Of a stretch of 64,000 nucleotides of DNA, positions 12,299 through 24,459 are shown in pieces. The position numbers and the translations under genes are program-made. The DNA is from Isoetes taiwanensis (taxonomy: Eukaryota; Streptophyta; Lycopodiopsida; Isoetales; Isoetaceae): assembly GCA_021234155.1 (NCBI GenBank), contig JAJEKV010000427.1, positions 60,001 to 124,000 of the forward strand, given 5' to 3'. Every line of letters begins with the position of its first letter. Position 1 is the stretch's first letter. The notes beneath the pieces were generated by a model, which searched no databases, was not told the origin of the DNA, and saw only the letters and a list, made by a program, of their open reading frames with translations.

Positions 12299-15200
12299 CC
12301 ACGGTTCTATTGCGATAGCAATAGAACCGACATTCCTTGGATGGGGATGCCTCATCTCACTTCTCCTATTTATTACCCTCTTCTCCTATTTTCATTCATC
12401 TGATTCTCTTGATAATTTCTCCTCCTTCTCTCCTTCTAGGGTTCTTTGTGGATGGCTGCCTGTCCCAACCAGTTCCACGCTCCACCTCTAGCCACAAACG
12501 ATCCATTATTTCCCTACCAGCCCCCACTCGCTCCATCTCTCTCCTACAAACGCCACTGCTTTAAAGCACGCCGCTCCACAAAAATCGGGATCTCCACAAG
12601 TTGTTCGATTTGCATCAAGCACTCCATGCTCTCAGAACACATTTCTTATAGGTATGAGTCTCATTTTTGATGTGATTTACATTTGTTGGTTTCGTTTTTC
12701 GGACTTAGATTGCATCGATGGTGGAATTGCTTGATGATCATGAACGAGTTTTTGCCCGCGACTTGTCGGTAAAGGTTTTCCTTCTTTGCTTTTTGTTTTT
12801 ATTTGAAAGCACGCTATCCTTGAGTTGTGATCGGTGATGGCAGATTCATGGTTTTAGTCCTTTCTATTCCTTCCTTTTCCTCTGTAAGCATCTTACGCTC
12901 TCTCGATCTCCTCTTATCTGGCCTTCTACAACGTTTTCGATATCATGCCCTGGATTGGTTTTTCGAAATTGCTTTCCTCCTTCCTCAGGTCGCGTATTTG
13001 GTTTCTATCTGGTTTGTGGATCAAGAGGACTCAGTTTTGCCCTATACATATAACGATTTGACAGTAGAGATTTATTCCGACCTTCCCTTGCCAGATTTCG
13101 AGCGGTTATATCTGTTATTGCGTTGCCTTTCTTATTCGTTTCTACCATGGATTCTTGCTATGATCGCCTCTGCTTTTTCAATAGCTGATCCGATGTGGTT
13201 ATGGGGCGTACTCAGCCGCATCTGACCTGCATCTGCTTCCCTAATATGCAATCTTCTCCTGCAATCACTGTCTCAAGTCTTTCCCTCTCTGCAATAGGCA
13301 ACCGCTTCCGTCTCTGTCACAAACACTTGAAAGTGGGATGCCAGGCTGTTTCCCCTTCTTTTTTGATGGGGGATACCGGGTTTCTGTTTTCCCTTTTGTT
13401 GTTCTATGGCCCTTGCACCTATTTTTTGTTATATTTTTCCATTCAATCCTCAAGTTTGCTTTGGGCCCGACCCTTTGCTCTGTGCTCGTCCCATAAGGTC
13501 TGTGAGTATTCCATTGGACGTTAATCTATCTCTTTTATCTATCTTATTCTTTTCTTTCTTTTCAGCTTTATCTTTTCTCGTTTTTTATCTTTAATATGGC
13601 TGGCGTTATCCTTATTTTTTACTTTTTAACGTTTTTCATATATTTCCTATAAGCTTTATTATTTTCTCGCTCTTTCATTTCTTGTACTTGCTAGAGCCTA
13701 GTTCCCTTGTTCCTGTGCTCTTCAATTTTCTTTCTCGAGCTTGTGCGTCCCTGCTCATTTTTGTCGGTTCTGCATTTGTTCTTTTGCTTGCTTCGTCTCC
13801 TTTAAAGTTGCTTTGGTAGTTGTTGTTAAGTCGCCCCTTTTCTCCCCTCTTTCTGGGTTCCGTGGTTTCTCCTTTTTTTGTATATTGGTAAGGGTCTTTT
13901 CTTCTTGATTGCGCATTAACGGCGTAATAGGGGTGCCTCTCTCTTGTTGGTTGATGTTGTGAATATCACTAACCTTTGGATTGGTGAGTCTAGTTTCGTT
14001 TTCTCTCTGAATCTAGCTTTGCAGTATGGATTAGGGGTTTAATGGGGTTAGGGGTTTAATGCTCCACCGTCCTGGTTGTTTGGTTCCTGACAAGTTTCTC
14101 TTGAGCGAGAAGTTTGACATCGTTTAGTTTTTAGGGGTTCAAGGTTTAGCATGTTTGTCCCTTTGCCTAGGCTTCTTGTGACGTTCTTCCCTATGTGTTC
14201 CCTTAATCATAATAAAGTGTGGATATTTTGGTGCCCCAACTGTTTTCTACGATTTCCTTAATTTTATACTCCAGTATCCCTGATGTCTTTAGTCAATTTG
14301 TTGGGGGTTTCTAGTTTTTTACTGCTCGTGTTTAGGGCACATGCTTCTCTCAACGGGGGGTCAGGTATGCTTTCTCAGGAATTTCGCTCGTTCTATTTTC
14401 AATTTATGTGTATACATGGTTCTTAGAGTTGTTTTCTAAATGCCGGTTTCATTAACCATTGTTCTTATAGGTGTTTCGAGGACACGATCACACATGCATG
14501 TTATCCTTATTTGCGCTACTATTTGTTGTCTATTAGTATCGTGGCCCTTTGGTTGCAATTCACAACACTCACATTATGCGGTACTGAGGTCTAAGTTGTT
14601 TATGCCATTTTTATAAAGGTTTGTGGTTATGTTGGAGCCCAGCATTAACATTGCCTTTCTTTTATGGTCGGTAGGACTTCACTTATTCTTTCTATTATCT
14701 TTAAAGTGAGTTCCCTTTCCTCTTTTGCATCATGCTGAGATATTTTTAGCTCGACGATCTGCACATGGGGGTTGTGAGTTTTGCGTCCATACAGTTACTT
14801 GCTTCTTCTACCTGGTGCTGTTTATACGTGCTTTTCATTTTTCACATGCATTGGTTAAGAATAGAATAGAATAGAATAGAATAGGTTTTTAGCGTCCACG
14901 GAGACCAATTGGCCTATGGGACCCAAACAAAAAGAAGCGACAAGCATATGCCGGCGATGGGATTAAAAACCCCCACCCGGAAGGGTTTTCGAGGAAAAAC
15001 CTTAGCAATAAGCTTCGCCGGCACATCGCACAATTGCATAAGGCAGTTCAATACCGTCCGTGGGACATAAACGAAGTCCGTGCATCCATAACCTCCGGAG
15101 GTATGACCCCAACAAAACCGACGCCAGTAGCCAATAAGCGATGCAACGGCCGCCGGGCACTAGTAATCGAACATATCGCTCTCGGATATGGGCAAATCTT

Positions 15201-18200
15201 TGAGCAGGTCACGGAGGGCATGACATTCATCCTCAATCGCATACTGGTGGCAACATCGCAAAGCCTTTGCTCTCGTGCTTTCACGAGCCCAACGCATCTG
15301 TTTCAATCGGGAGGCGATGTGCCCCCGTCTTGAATGGAAGCTATAAGCCCTCGTTTCTTCATGGGTATTTGGGTGTACAAATCTTTGGTGTGGGCCTCTT
15401 GTGAGCCTAGGATTGACCTGCTGCTGATAGTGTGCAAGCTTAACATGCGTCAGAGCCTCTGCATCCCACAGCTTGCGAAGGATAGTAGCATCAACCGAGT
15501 TATTCTAAGCTTCTACAATTTATGTCCGGGTAAATCTTGTCTTTCTATGTCCTTGCCATTCTCACGTGGACGGTCTCGGTTTAGCATGATTTCTTCTTTT
15601 TTAATTGATCCTCCACATGTTTGTCTTCATTTCTAGTCATAGATGCTTATTCAGTTGTTTTCGTTCCAATTACACGTTGTTTCTTAGGATGTATCGGCAT
15701 TCATTTCGCATGTAGTATTTTCATGGTTGGATGTCTAGTGGATCACTTTGATATTTCGTCAAATTCTATCTTTACATTCTCTTGAGGTTGTATTTTTATT
15801 TTTGACAAGTGCGTATCGTCTGGTGTGAATATGACGTTTGACAGGAGTTCTATTCTTTTTATTCTACGTGTTTTGGGGTTCAAATATTTGTGCTCTGCAT
15901 TTACACCATTCTTGGGTTTCATGGAGTTTCATGATAGATGGTCTATTCTCTTCATTTTCTCAATGCTTGTATTTTCATTTGGGATTTCATATACTTGCAC
16001 GATTTTTGTTTGCCTGTGACTTGCATTTCTTTCCTTGTTTCTATTATTATTTCTTATTTTCTTATTCTTGATATGCCATGACTTGATGGCAGTAGGTGTT
16101 GCCCAGTTGACCCATTTATTATCTTTGGTCATGGTGTCCATTTTTTTATCGCTCTCTTATTGTTGTATTTTGGTAGGTTCTTAGTTTTGCCACTGAAAGG
16201 GCATTAAATATGGCAGGTTATGATCCATTCTTAGTGGTTCCATGAGTTTCTTGAATTTTGCTGGGTTAATAGTACTTTTGTCTATGCTATTGATCTCATT
16301 GAAATGATTCGTCCCGATTTTTTATTTTCTTCTTTTCTCGTTCTTTGCTCCTTTTGCTTTAGGCTTGCTATTTTCTGTTGCATTGTACCTTTGCCCGCTA
16401 TTATTCCATTTGTTCCCCTCTTGCTTACTTCTTTCTCTTAGTCTGAGGGCAACATGGTTCCGGGCCATATCAACTCCTTTGTTGTCATTGCTCCGTCTAT
16501 GTTGGTCCAGTTCAAGTACTTCCTTTGGTCTCTTCATTTCATTGGTTACCATTACCTCATCGTCTCTTCTAGCCACTTGCTTATGTGCTCCCTTGCTCCA
16601 TGTTGTTGCACCTTTAGGCGCCCCTCACTTGTATCAATTTGCCCCCTATTTGGTTCATTTGTATCTTTCCTATATCCTATTGGTCTAGCTGCTCCTTTGG
16701 TCTGCTATTTTTGTGTTTGTTCCTTCTGTCTTGGTTAACCCATTTTTCTCATGTTCCTTCTTTGTTAATTCTTTGCACATCATTGTTCTTTCCTCTGTTT
16801 TGCTCCTATTAGGGCAATTTTTGTCCCATAATAGTTAGTTTGCTTGTTCTCTATTTTGCATTTTTATGATGTAGTTCCTTCTTGATACGATTGGCAGATC
16901 TTTATGCTAACATTGGCTTGGTCTTGTCCCATAGGCAATTGTTTCCCTCGTAGTTCCCCATATCTACTATGGTAATTGAATTCGTTTCTTTTTTGTTGGG
17001 ACGTTGATCAAGGTGCTAGAGATGGGCGTTTGTGCTTCATTATGGTATGATGTTACATATGTTCATGGTAGGTATATTGGTTTACCAATATGGTTGTTTG
17101 ATACCCTCATGCACTTTTCTGATCTAGTCTGGGTTTCCTCTATCATTTTCTCTATCTCGTTTCTTCATGTGTTCCAGTGGCGCCTAACTCTGTTTCTCTT
17201 TCGGCATGATACCAATGCGCGGTTGTTTGGCCATTTTCTCTGTCAACTTATGCCACGTTCATTTTTCCAATTCATTCCATTAGCTCTTGTTTCCCCTTCC
17301 TCCTTCTATTACGGTTACCTCAGTTGTCTCTTCAGTGTCAATTCGTCATTCTTTAGTCTTGACGTTGATAGACCCAATTCTCCACTTCTCTTCTTGGCTA
17401 TAACTATTCTATTATTTCTAACTTACTCCTTTGAGGATTTGTTGCGCTCTAGTTGCTATATGCTTCTCATTAGCTCAATTGTGCCATTTAATATCATTTC
17501 TCTTTTTGATTGTGTTTACATTCTTTCCTTCATAAAGTTCTTTTGGCTTGTTCTGTTTAACTTTGTTGACCTTATTACTCCTTTTTATTGCATGGTTCCT
17601 TCTTTGGTTTCTTTGTCTTCTTGCTCTCTTCTATTTGCTAGGAAGGCTAGTTCGGGTTTATAGTTTCATTGTTAGTGTAGTATTTACTAGTATATTAGTC
17701 ATTTGAGATCTTTACATGCTGATATTACCATGTTTATGGCTTGACCTGCTGTTGTCTAAAAGTTCCTTTTCCCATCTCTTACTACATTGTTCCGTTGTGT
17801 CCTTTGTTGATGTCCCTTTCTATCTCTCACTGCATTGTTCCATTGTGTCCTTTTTACTCATTCCATTATCTGGATTCCAGCGTTACTTGCTCATTCTACT
17901 TCATTGCTCCATCGTCTCTATCTTCTCTTTATTCCATTTTCCACTATTTTTCTTGGTTTCTTCTTCCTTCCATTTACTCCAGTTGCCTTGGTTGCTCCTT
18001 GCTCTCGACGAGCCATTTCCTTCGGTACTCTAGTACTTCTCAATTGCCCCTTCTGCCCCTTTGTCTCATTGCTCTGTTATCTTGTTGCCTCTTTACCCCT
18101 TTGATCTCTGTTATGTCATATGTTCCACAATTTGCCACTCTTGTCTTGTCTTCTAGCCATCCTAGTTGTTATTTCCTCACTTCATTTGTTTCGTCTGTTT

Positions 18201-18292
18201 TCCTCCTGTCAACCTAGTTTGCATTATTCTTTTAGGGTAGATTCCTCTTCTATCGGCCACTTGGTTGTGTCATAGGACCCATCCTAGGAATG
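12299..18292. mobile_element. Tandem insertion unit A (about 6.0 kb)
   Basis: Starts CCACGGTTC, ends CCCATCCTAGG and is followed by AATG; the same AATG precedes it. The first 140 bp or so and the last 40 bp are shared with unit B. A 28-bp palindrome at 12302-12329 (arms CGGTTCTATTGC) follows the left end. Just inside it, CATTCCTTGGATGGG is a near inverted match of the right end CCCATCCTAGGAATG. The interior has no credible gene. It is strongly T-rich on this strand from about 13500 to 18240 and holds a LINE fragment at 14858-15290. I cannot place it in a known superfamily: ends, 4-bp flanks and lack of coding capacity suggest a non-autonomous DNA element. Confidence 0.55.
14858..15290 (-). 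mobile_element. 3' end of a LINE with GAATA tail, fragment a
   Basis: On the minus strand the sequence ends in a (TATTC)n tail (14858-14885 here as AGAATAGAATAG). It is preceded by a 3' UTR containing GGGTCCCATAGGCC and a GTTTTTCCTCGAAAACCC stem. Further upstream is a degraded C-terminal zinc-knuckle segment reading QYAIEDECHAL, the counterpart of CELQSIEDGSHTL in fragment b. Most of the element is missing, as expected of 5' truncation during target-primed insertion. It lies inside unit A. Confidence 0.6.
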
Positions 18293-19405
18293 CCACGGTT
18301 CTATTGCGATAGCAATAGAACCGACATTCCTTGGATGGGGACGCCTCATCTCACTTCTCCTATTTATTCTGCCTCTTCTCCTATTTTCATTCATCGGCGT
18401 CCTCTTGAGCTAATTTCTCCTCCTTCTCTGTTCTACCAGTTTCCCTCACCCTCCCTCCCTTAATTCTCTGCCAAGAGGTCAGACCCATTTCTTCAGTCTA
18501 CGTCTACTCTATTTTATTCCTCCTAGCTTCCCTCATCCCTCCCACCCTAACTTGGGGGGATTGAGACTTCTTATCTTATTATCATTTCTCCTTTGGTGGG
18601 ATTCTGTAATAGTCTCATTTTCTTGGCGTGGCACTGTAGCCTTCGAGATATGATATATTATTCTTTTTCTCTCCGCGTGGCACTGTAGCCTCCGAGGCAT
18701 ACTTATTATCTTGTTCTTTCTTGGTGTGGCACTGTAGCCTCCAAGGTTTTCTTCTTTTTCATTTTCTCTCGGCGTGGCAATGTAGCCTCCGAGACAGCAC
18801 TAACCAGATGTTTTTTCTGCGATGTCATTCCGTGGACAGTTCCTGGTTGGTCGGCTGTTGTTTCTTCCTCGGCGTGGCCTTGGAGCCTCCGAGTGCTATT
18901 ATATTCTTTTTCTAAACTGAAGTTTGGGACAGGCCCTGGCTTAAAGCTCCTAACTTTCTAACGGGTCATTCTCGTTTTCAGACTTTCTAGTGCAGGTCCT
19001 TTTTTGCAGTTCTCTCGGTTGTCAGCGCCATCATGTTTGCTACGGCTCACTCCTTGGCCGACGTATGCTGGTGGCATTCAATGAGAGCATTGGCGACCAT
19101 TTTTCATTAGGGCTTTCCTCGAAAACCCGAAAGAGTAGCAGAGTTTCTCATCTCGATGAGAAGCGGTAGTCGGTTTTCTCACATTTGCATATACCAATAG
19201 CGGAACAATTGTCTTTTATCTAGCACTCTTCAGTTTTATCATGTTCTCGATAAATTGTCTAGTTTCGGAGCATGTTCATTTTTTCAAGCGTTTCATCCCC
19301 TAGTAGGGGGATCAGTATGTACTCAAAGATTTTACAAAAGCTCAATGAGGACACCACATCACTTCTCGGCCACTTGGTTGTGTCATAGGACCCATCCTAG
19401 GAATG
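18293..19405. mobile_element. Tandem insertion unit B (about 1.1 kb)
   Basis: Has the same left end (CCACGGTTC with the 28-bp palindrome) and right end (GGACCCATCCTAGG) as unit A, and follows it directly after a shared AATG; a third AATG closes the array at 19402-19405. The interior holds five hairpin-forming repeats (18622-18893). It encodes nothing recognisable and is likely a shorter deletion derivative of the same family as unit A. Confidence 0.55.
18622..18893. repeat. Five spaced hairpin repeats of 26 bp
   Basis: Units start at 18622, 18671, 18720, 18768 and 18868. The consensus is CTCGGCGTGGC, about four bases, then GTAGCCTCCGAG. The ends pair (CTCGG with CCGAG) and so do GGC and GCC. 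In the third unit both arms change together (CTTGG with CCAAG), which keeps the stem. Confidence 0.7.
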
Positions 19406-19624
19406 GAAATCTTACAGAAACTGTTTCCAAGAGGAACACCATGACACATAGAACTTGGATTCAGATCTTCGATTTTACATAATCCTACTCGGCGCTTCAA
19501 GTTTGCTGTTAAAAGATAGCATTCTTCTCCGACACTGACAAAGAACCAGAATGCATTGAGAAAAATAGAGGACGAAGGTGTGCATATTCGGAATGGAATC
19601 ACACTCACCATAGTTCAGCAGACA

Positions 19625-19800
19625 TCGATTGATCTTGGGATTGAAGGCGGCTCGATCGATCCTAAGCATTCTAGACGGGTCGATTGATCTTGGGCCCTGT
19701 AGACGGGTCGATTGATCTTGGGCGCTCTGATAGTCGATTGATCTTGGGCGCTCTGATAGTAAGAATGGTCGATTGAGGGCGCTCTGATAGTAGGTGGCCG
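19625..19800. repeat. Minisatellite in divergent promoter region, copy 1
   Basis: About six degenerate units around GGTCGATTGATCTTGGGCG plus CTCTGATAG. It lies between the divergently oriented DUF8039-like exon (minus) and the multidomain gene (plus). Unit number and order differ from copy 2 (61400-61560). Confidence 0.7.
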
Positions 19801-19986
19801 ATTAGGTGGTAGTAGATTGCCACATATGCGTTTCTTGAAAATAATAATTATTTGTTTTCTTGAAATTGCACTGAAAAGAAAAACACATTTTAAATTTGTA
19901 AGTGAGTGGGACGGGCGGTTAATTAAGAAAAGGACGCGAATTTGAATTTACGGTTGTAAATCTGACGGCCTAGATTATGAACGCAT

Positions 19987-19994
19987 ACATATAA
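19987..19994 (+). promoter_or_regulatory. Possible TATA box of the multidomain gene
   Basis: CATATAAG lies about 50 bp upstream of the ATG at 20041 and is conserved in copy 2 at about 61746. The position would give a short leader. No experimental support. Confidence 0.35.
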
Positions 19995-20530
19995 GTTTAA
20001 ACCAAAACCCCAGTCTCATATTATCCGCACTTGCAGTTCTATGGCGTCTAGAGGATCTGGCAGCCGCGGCCGAGGCGCAGGTAGAGGTGGGCGACAGGCC
20101 AAAGCACAAATCTAGAGCCTGGAGCTTGCTGAACAAGCAGAAAGCACAAATCCAGCAAGCGCCTTAGGTATGAATCAGTGTTTTTGTTCTGTAATTTATT
20201 TCTGTGTCCTTCTTTTTGTTAGGTTTTTAGGATTTAGGTGTTTAGGTTTTGTTATTATCCGATAAGAAGCATATGTCCTCTAATACTTGAGTTCATACGT
20301 CCTAAAAATGTATGCAAAGAAATGTTTAATGTGTGCATGTTGTTTTTTCTTTTAATGCTGTATGTGTTGTTTCAAGCTTGTATACTTAGCTGAACAGTAT
20401 TCAGTAGTTAGTTTTGTTTTTTATAGTTAGTTGTGTCCTGAGATGAAGATTCAAGTCTTTAAGTTGTGGTGTTTATAGTTATGTGTGCCTTTTATAGTTA
20501 GTTGTGTCATGAGCATTTTGATTCAAACAA

Positions 20531-20685
20531 GACGCCCCTGGCACAGTTTAATTATTTTCTTTGTCCTTAAGGTCACTTCTAAACCGCGCCACGCGCTATT
20601 TGTTGCATTTTGATTGGGACAAAACGCGCCTGGCACAGTTTCATTTGCTCTGTATTCATATTCAAATCGCGCCAAGGGCGTTTTT
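20531..20685. repeat. Cluster of four palindrome-family sites in intron 1
   Basis: Sites start at about 20531, 20580, 20621 and 20664, each a variant of AAAnCGCGCC-nGGCGCGnTTT with one arm decayed to GGCACAG or AGGGCG. All lie in the first intron. Copy 2 has counterparts at about 62270-62450. Confidence 0.6.
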
Positions 20686-22009
20686 GTTGCATATGTTTCG
20701 ACTATATTTCGACTTAGCATATATTCTAGCATTAAAAGATTAACCCATGTGCTATAATTTTACAGGATCACAGAAGACAATCAAAAGGAGAACCAAGCAC
20801 AGCGAGACCTCTTCAGCCCAGAAAAAGCAAAGGACAGATGAAGATGTTATTGTTACAGACCTGCAGCATGTATTGACGTTAGAGGATACATCTGGAATAA
20901 TAAAGGCTCAGGTAGAACCTCCATGTCCAGAAGAAGATCTTATGGAGGGGTCAGAATGGTATGTGGAGATCTTCAAAACTGGTGGGAAGACAGACCTCAT
21001 ATTCATGTCTAGGGTAAGAGAGACTGATCAAATGAAGAAGCAGGGAATTCTTATCACATGCAAAGTACAGGACGATTCTTTCCGTTCAGTGCTAGTTGAA
21101 GTGGGCCAAAAAAATAAGAAGAGCCTAAAGAAGATCAATCGATGCAGTTCTAGCTCTTTTAAAGAGACTGCATTAAGATCAGACGACCTGGCCGATTCCC
21201 TCTTTAAATTTGGCTGGAAAGTTGGCGAGCCATTGACTCCTAAACAAATATACAGCTGTTCGACGAGCCATTAGCACGAGGCCCTCGGGCAGTGTCTACT
21301 TACAGGCAGTGAAGGATAAGGAAGAAGCTAGCTCTAAAGGCAGGGAAACTGCAGAAGTGACACCAGGCCTTACAAGTGACGATGACAAGGCCAGGCAGTT
21401 GGAGGCAATGAGCAAACTGAAAAAATATGCCGACAAGTATCCATTGGGCCTGAACTTCACCCATCCAGTCCACGTGGATAGGCTTTTCAGGTCCACTAAA
21501 GCTATTTATGTCAGCAGACGGTATGACAAGAAGCACTCCTTGGAGATAGTGAACAGCATGATCGAAAACCAGGGCAGGTGCCAATGCCTGCAGATGTAGT
21601 ACCGTACGATACCAGAACAAAGAAGGTAATCATTTGGAGCAAGCTAGAGGACTTCATCGAGAACCCAGACATACATTTTATGATAATAGATGGCCAGCAT
21701 TCAATAGAGGCCCAGAAGGTTCTGATCAAGAAGGCACAGCATACTGGGAATCAGTTGTTCTATAAGCTGTATTCTGTCAGAAACTGCCGGTTCCTACGCG
21801 GCTCAACAACACCTGCCGAGCTAGCCGAAATAAGTACACTCTTGAATGACATGGAAAAAGCTTTCTTATACAAAAGGTAATTCTCTTCCCTCATTTTTCT
21901 TTTTCGTATTTGCAAATCGCGCCAGGTGCGATTTCATATTAGAAGGCAAATCGTGCCACTCTAAAGAGCAAAGGCTTCCTTGAATGGTAGCGTTTCTCGT
22001 CAAATAAGC

Positions 22010-22030
22010 AAATCGCGCCTGGCGCGATTT
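22010..22030. repeat. Perfect CG-rich palindrome
   Basis: A 21-bp perfect copy with half-site AAATCGCGCC, a central T and the inverted half. It lies in the left arm of the foldback. Its mirror partner is the equally perfect copy at 22157-22177. Confidence 0.85.
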
Positions 22031-22156
22031 CATAGTAGAATGCAAATTGCGCCACGCGCGATTTGCCTAGTCTGAGGAGACTTGGCTATCCTTGAAGATA
22101 GCCATTTCTCCTCAGGGTAGGCAAATCCCGCGTGGCGCGTTTAGCATTTTAATATG

Positions 22157-22177
22157 AAATCGCGCCAGGCGCGATTT
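22157..22177. repeat. Perfect CG-rich palindrome
   Basis: Half-site AAATCGCGCC, a central A and the inverted half, in the right arm of the foldback. Neighbouring sites at 22044, 22123, 22235 and 22260 are near-copies. Confidence 0.85.
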
Positions 22178-24369
22178 GCTTAATTGAGGAGAAACGGCTT
22201 CCTATCCAGGAAGCCTTTGCTCTTTAGAGTAGGCAAATCGCGCCTTGCTTTCTAATATGAAATCGCGCCTGGCGTGATTTTAAACTAGACGGATTGTTTG
22301 AATTCACGATTATGAAGCTAACAAAGTTATTCCTTGCAGTCCCTATATAGAGCAACTTCGGCATGCTCGGAACCAGTGGATTGAATATGGGAAACCAATG
22401 CCGACCAGATAGGGCCAGTCCAAAAGCGTTGAATTCAAGTTGCTGGAAAGGACACTTAGTCAGACTATAATACAGGACAAAACCAAGAGCACCAGATCAA
22501 AGAAAAAAAAAGGAGATGAAAAAGGTGATGCTTCTGAAGAACCAACTGTACCCAAGGATGCCTGCAAGATAGTTTTTTCTTCAGATCCAGTATGGGAGAA
22601 ATGGAATGAATTCTGGGATGCCTACGTGGAGAAGAAGTTGCCCGATTCACAAGGAAGATTTCCTCCTGTTGACACATCAATTTTTGATATCCATATAACA
22701 GAGATGAGAAAGGCCCAGGGATTGGACGATCAAGAACTGATCTCAGTTCTGGATAGGTTAATCAGAAAGGAAATCCTTTACAAGAAAACCTCAGCAACAA
22801 AGGCTATGGAATCATTTGAAGATGCATGCGACGAGCTGAAAAATATTAGAGTGCTCAAGAAGGCAGTTGGTGAGGAATTACAAAGGCTTACAGGAGAATG
22901 GTCGTTGTCGGAGTTAGGACTCATGCAAAAATATAACGTCTCCAACGACGACCTGAAGAAATATGTCTTTTGGTCCAAAGGCTTTGTCAGGCAGCAGAAG
23001 TTGAAGAACGTTGCAAACCTTAAAGGGATTCACACTAAAGTTGCATCCGACTTGAAACGAAAAGTCACGTTGGTGAAGCAGACCCCGGAGACAGAATCCA
23101 CGTTTTTTTATCAAGTGTCCACTGGTTTCAAGTGTGCCTTGCCAGAAGTGGGTGCAGGTCCCCATGATATCACACTCTTCGTGCTTGATAGCCGAGGCAC
23201 CAGATGGTCGCTTGATGACTATAATACGTTCTTCAACATATGCAGTGGTTTCACGACGGAGATGAATTACACTATTGTCACTATATGTCCCTCTGACATG
23301 TCCTATGCATCTGCTCTAACTGCTGCAAATGACTTAGAATGCGTGAAAGTCATACGACAGGCGATCCTCATAGATGAAAACAAGGACAGTGACTTCAGCA
23401 CAGCAAGTAAAATTTCTCGTGTGCTTATTATTATGATAGCCATGATGGATGATAAGGAATATGAAAGGCTTAAGGGAAAACCAGATGGAGACAAACTAGC
23501 ATGGCAGTGCTATCGTTAGATGAACGATCTCGAAAACGCCTTCTATCTGGAGCAAGAAGACAAGGGGAAGTGTGTCAAGGTCGTGGAAGAGTTAGAGGAA
23601 GAAGAGGAAGAAAACCAGGCCGACCCAGTTCTTGTGGACCACATTAAGTATGAGCTCCTAACTTCACATAAGGGGAAGCTAAACAAGAACAAGTTCTCTA
23701 TGGACCTTTCCCATTATCTCATTGAAGCATTTTATCCATTGGGAACAACTTGCTGGGAACTTCAAGTTGGAGGTTACATCGGTAGAGAAGCTTTGAAGTT
23801 AGCAAGAAAATGCCAGAGCGTCGTCTCCGATGATCGAGCCAAAAATTTCTTGGACCTCTTCTTTGAGAAAGTACTAGAGGAAGCACCTAGGGGACCAATC
23901 GGCAGTGCAAAAAGCAAAGCTTCTACCTCTAAGGCCGAAATACCTGCAGATTTGCTTAAAGAATGCGAGAATATGAGACAGCTATTGGTTGGCACCAACA
24001 TCATGGATGAAACCGAAGAGCAGACAGATCACCAAGTACCTATCGACATGCCTGTGAACATCCTTGACAGTAAAAATATAGAACAGGATGAAAATAACAA
24101 GGATGATGATAATAACAATAATGATGATGAAGCAGACTCCAAATCTGAAAGCACTAGCCAGGTTAGCATAAAGAGCAATGAACTATCAAGCATAGTTCAA
24201 ACTGTACAGATCTCAACTGATGTGGTTGGTGCTTCTAGCAGACCGGAGACAACTCAGAATAAGGATGCAACGGAAGAAGACACCACGGGGAATGATGAAG
24301 AAGAAAGGTATCGTGACAATGTTCCTTTTTGTTTGATATCCATGCATTTTACAAACTACAAGCATATAG

Positions 24370-24459
24370 AAATCGCGCCTGGCGCGATTTTTCCTAGAGA
24401 TCATATTTTTAGATTATGTTGACAATGCATCATTAATGAAATCGCGCCTGGCGCGTTTT
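24370..24459. repeat. Two CG-rich palindromes in intron 3
   Basis: A perfect copy at 24370-24390 and a near-perfect one at 24439-24459, both within the 197-bp intron 24308-24504. The intron is otherwise AT-rich, so the sites stand out. Intron borders are GTATCG and CTTACAG and join the acidic linker to the FCP1-like exon in frame. Confidence 0.8.

Larger units (their letters stand above)
12182..19624 (-). pseudogene. DUF8039-like exon, copy 1, split by insertion
   Basis: The minus-strand exon that is whole in copy 2 (61053-61404) is cut here into 12182-12294 and 19406-19624 by the tandem insertion 12299-19405. The right piece encodes the start MSAEL and CYLLTANLKRRVGLCKIEDL. The left piece encodes a frame-disrupted version of the GTFVAWPKE end. 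Joining the flanks at AATG restores the arrangement of copy 2, which shows the insertion is younger than the duplication or occurred in only one copy. Confidence 0.6.
21912..22281. repeat. Foldback of about 370 bp inside intron 2
   Basis: A long inverted repeat centred near 22093. The arms contain, in mirrored order, two CG-rich palindromes, the block GAGCAAAGGCTTCC, two more palindromes, and the inner stem GGAGACTTGGCTATC paired with GATAGCCATTTCTCC. Each arm is therefore a string of smaller palindromes. The foldback fills most of the intron 21877-22339 and is repeated in copy 2 (63677 to the window end). A transcript would form a long double-stranded stem. Confidence 0.8.

Noticed and set aside
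15034-15333. Plus-strand frame of 99 codons
   Set aside because: Shadow of the minus-strand LINE fragment; its reverse strand carries the IEDECHAL motif.
17004-17663. A 219-codon plus-strand frame resembling a membrane protein
   Set aside because: It lies in strongly T-rich DNA of unit A, where any frame reads Phe/Leu/Ser; there is no motif, and overlapping frames look the same.
12827-18217. Several other hydrophobic plus-strand frames of 100-160 codons
   Set aside because: Same T-rich composition effect; no start context, no conserved motif, no splice logic.
12299-19405. Interpretation as an LTR retrotransposon with unit B as 3' LTR
   Set aside because: The right-end sequence occurs directly before unit B as well as at its end, and there is no TG/CA border, primer site or polypurine tract.
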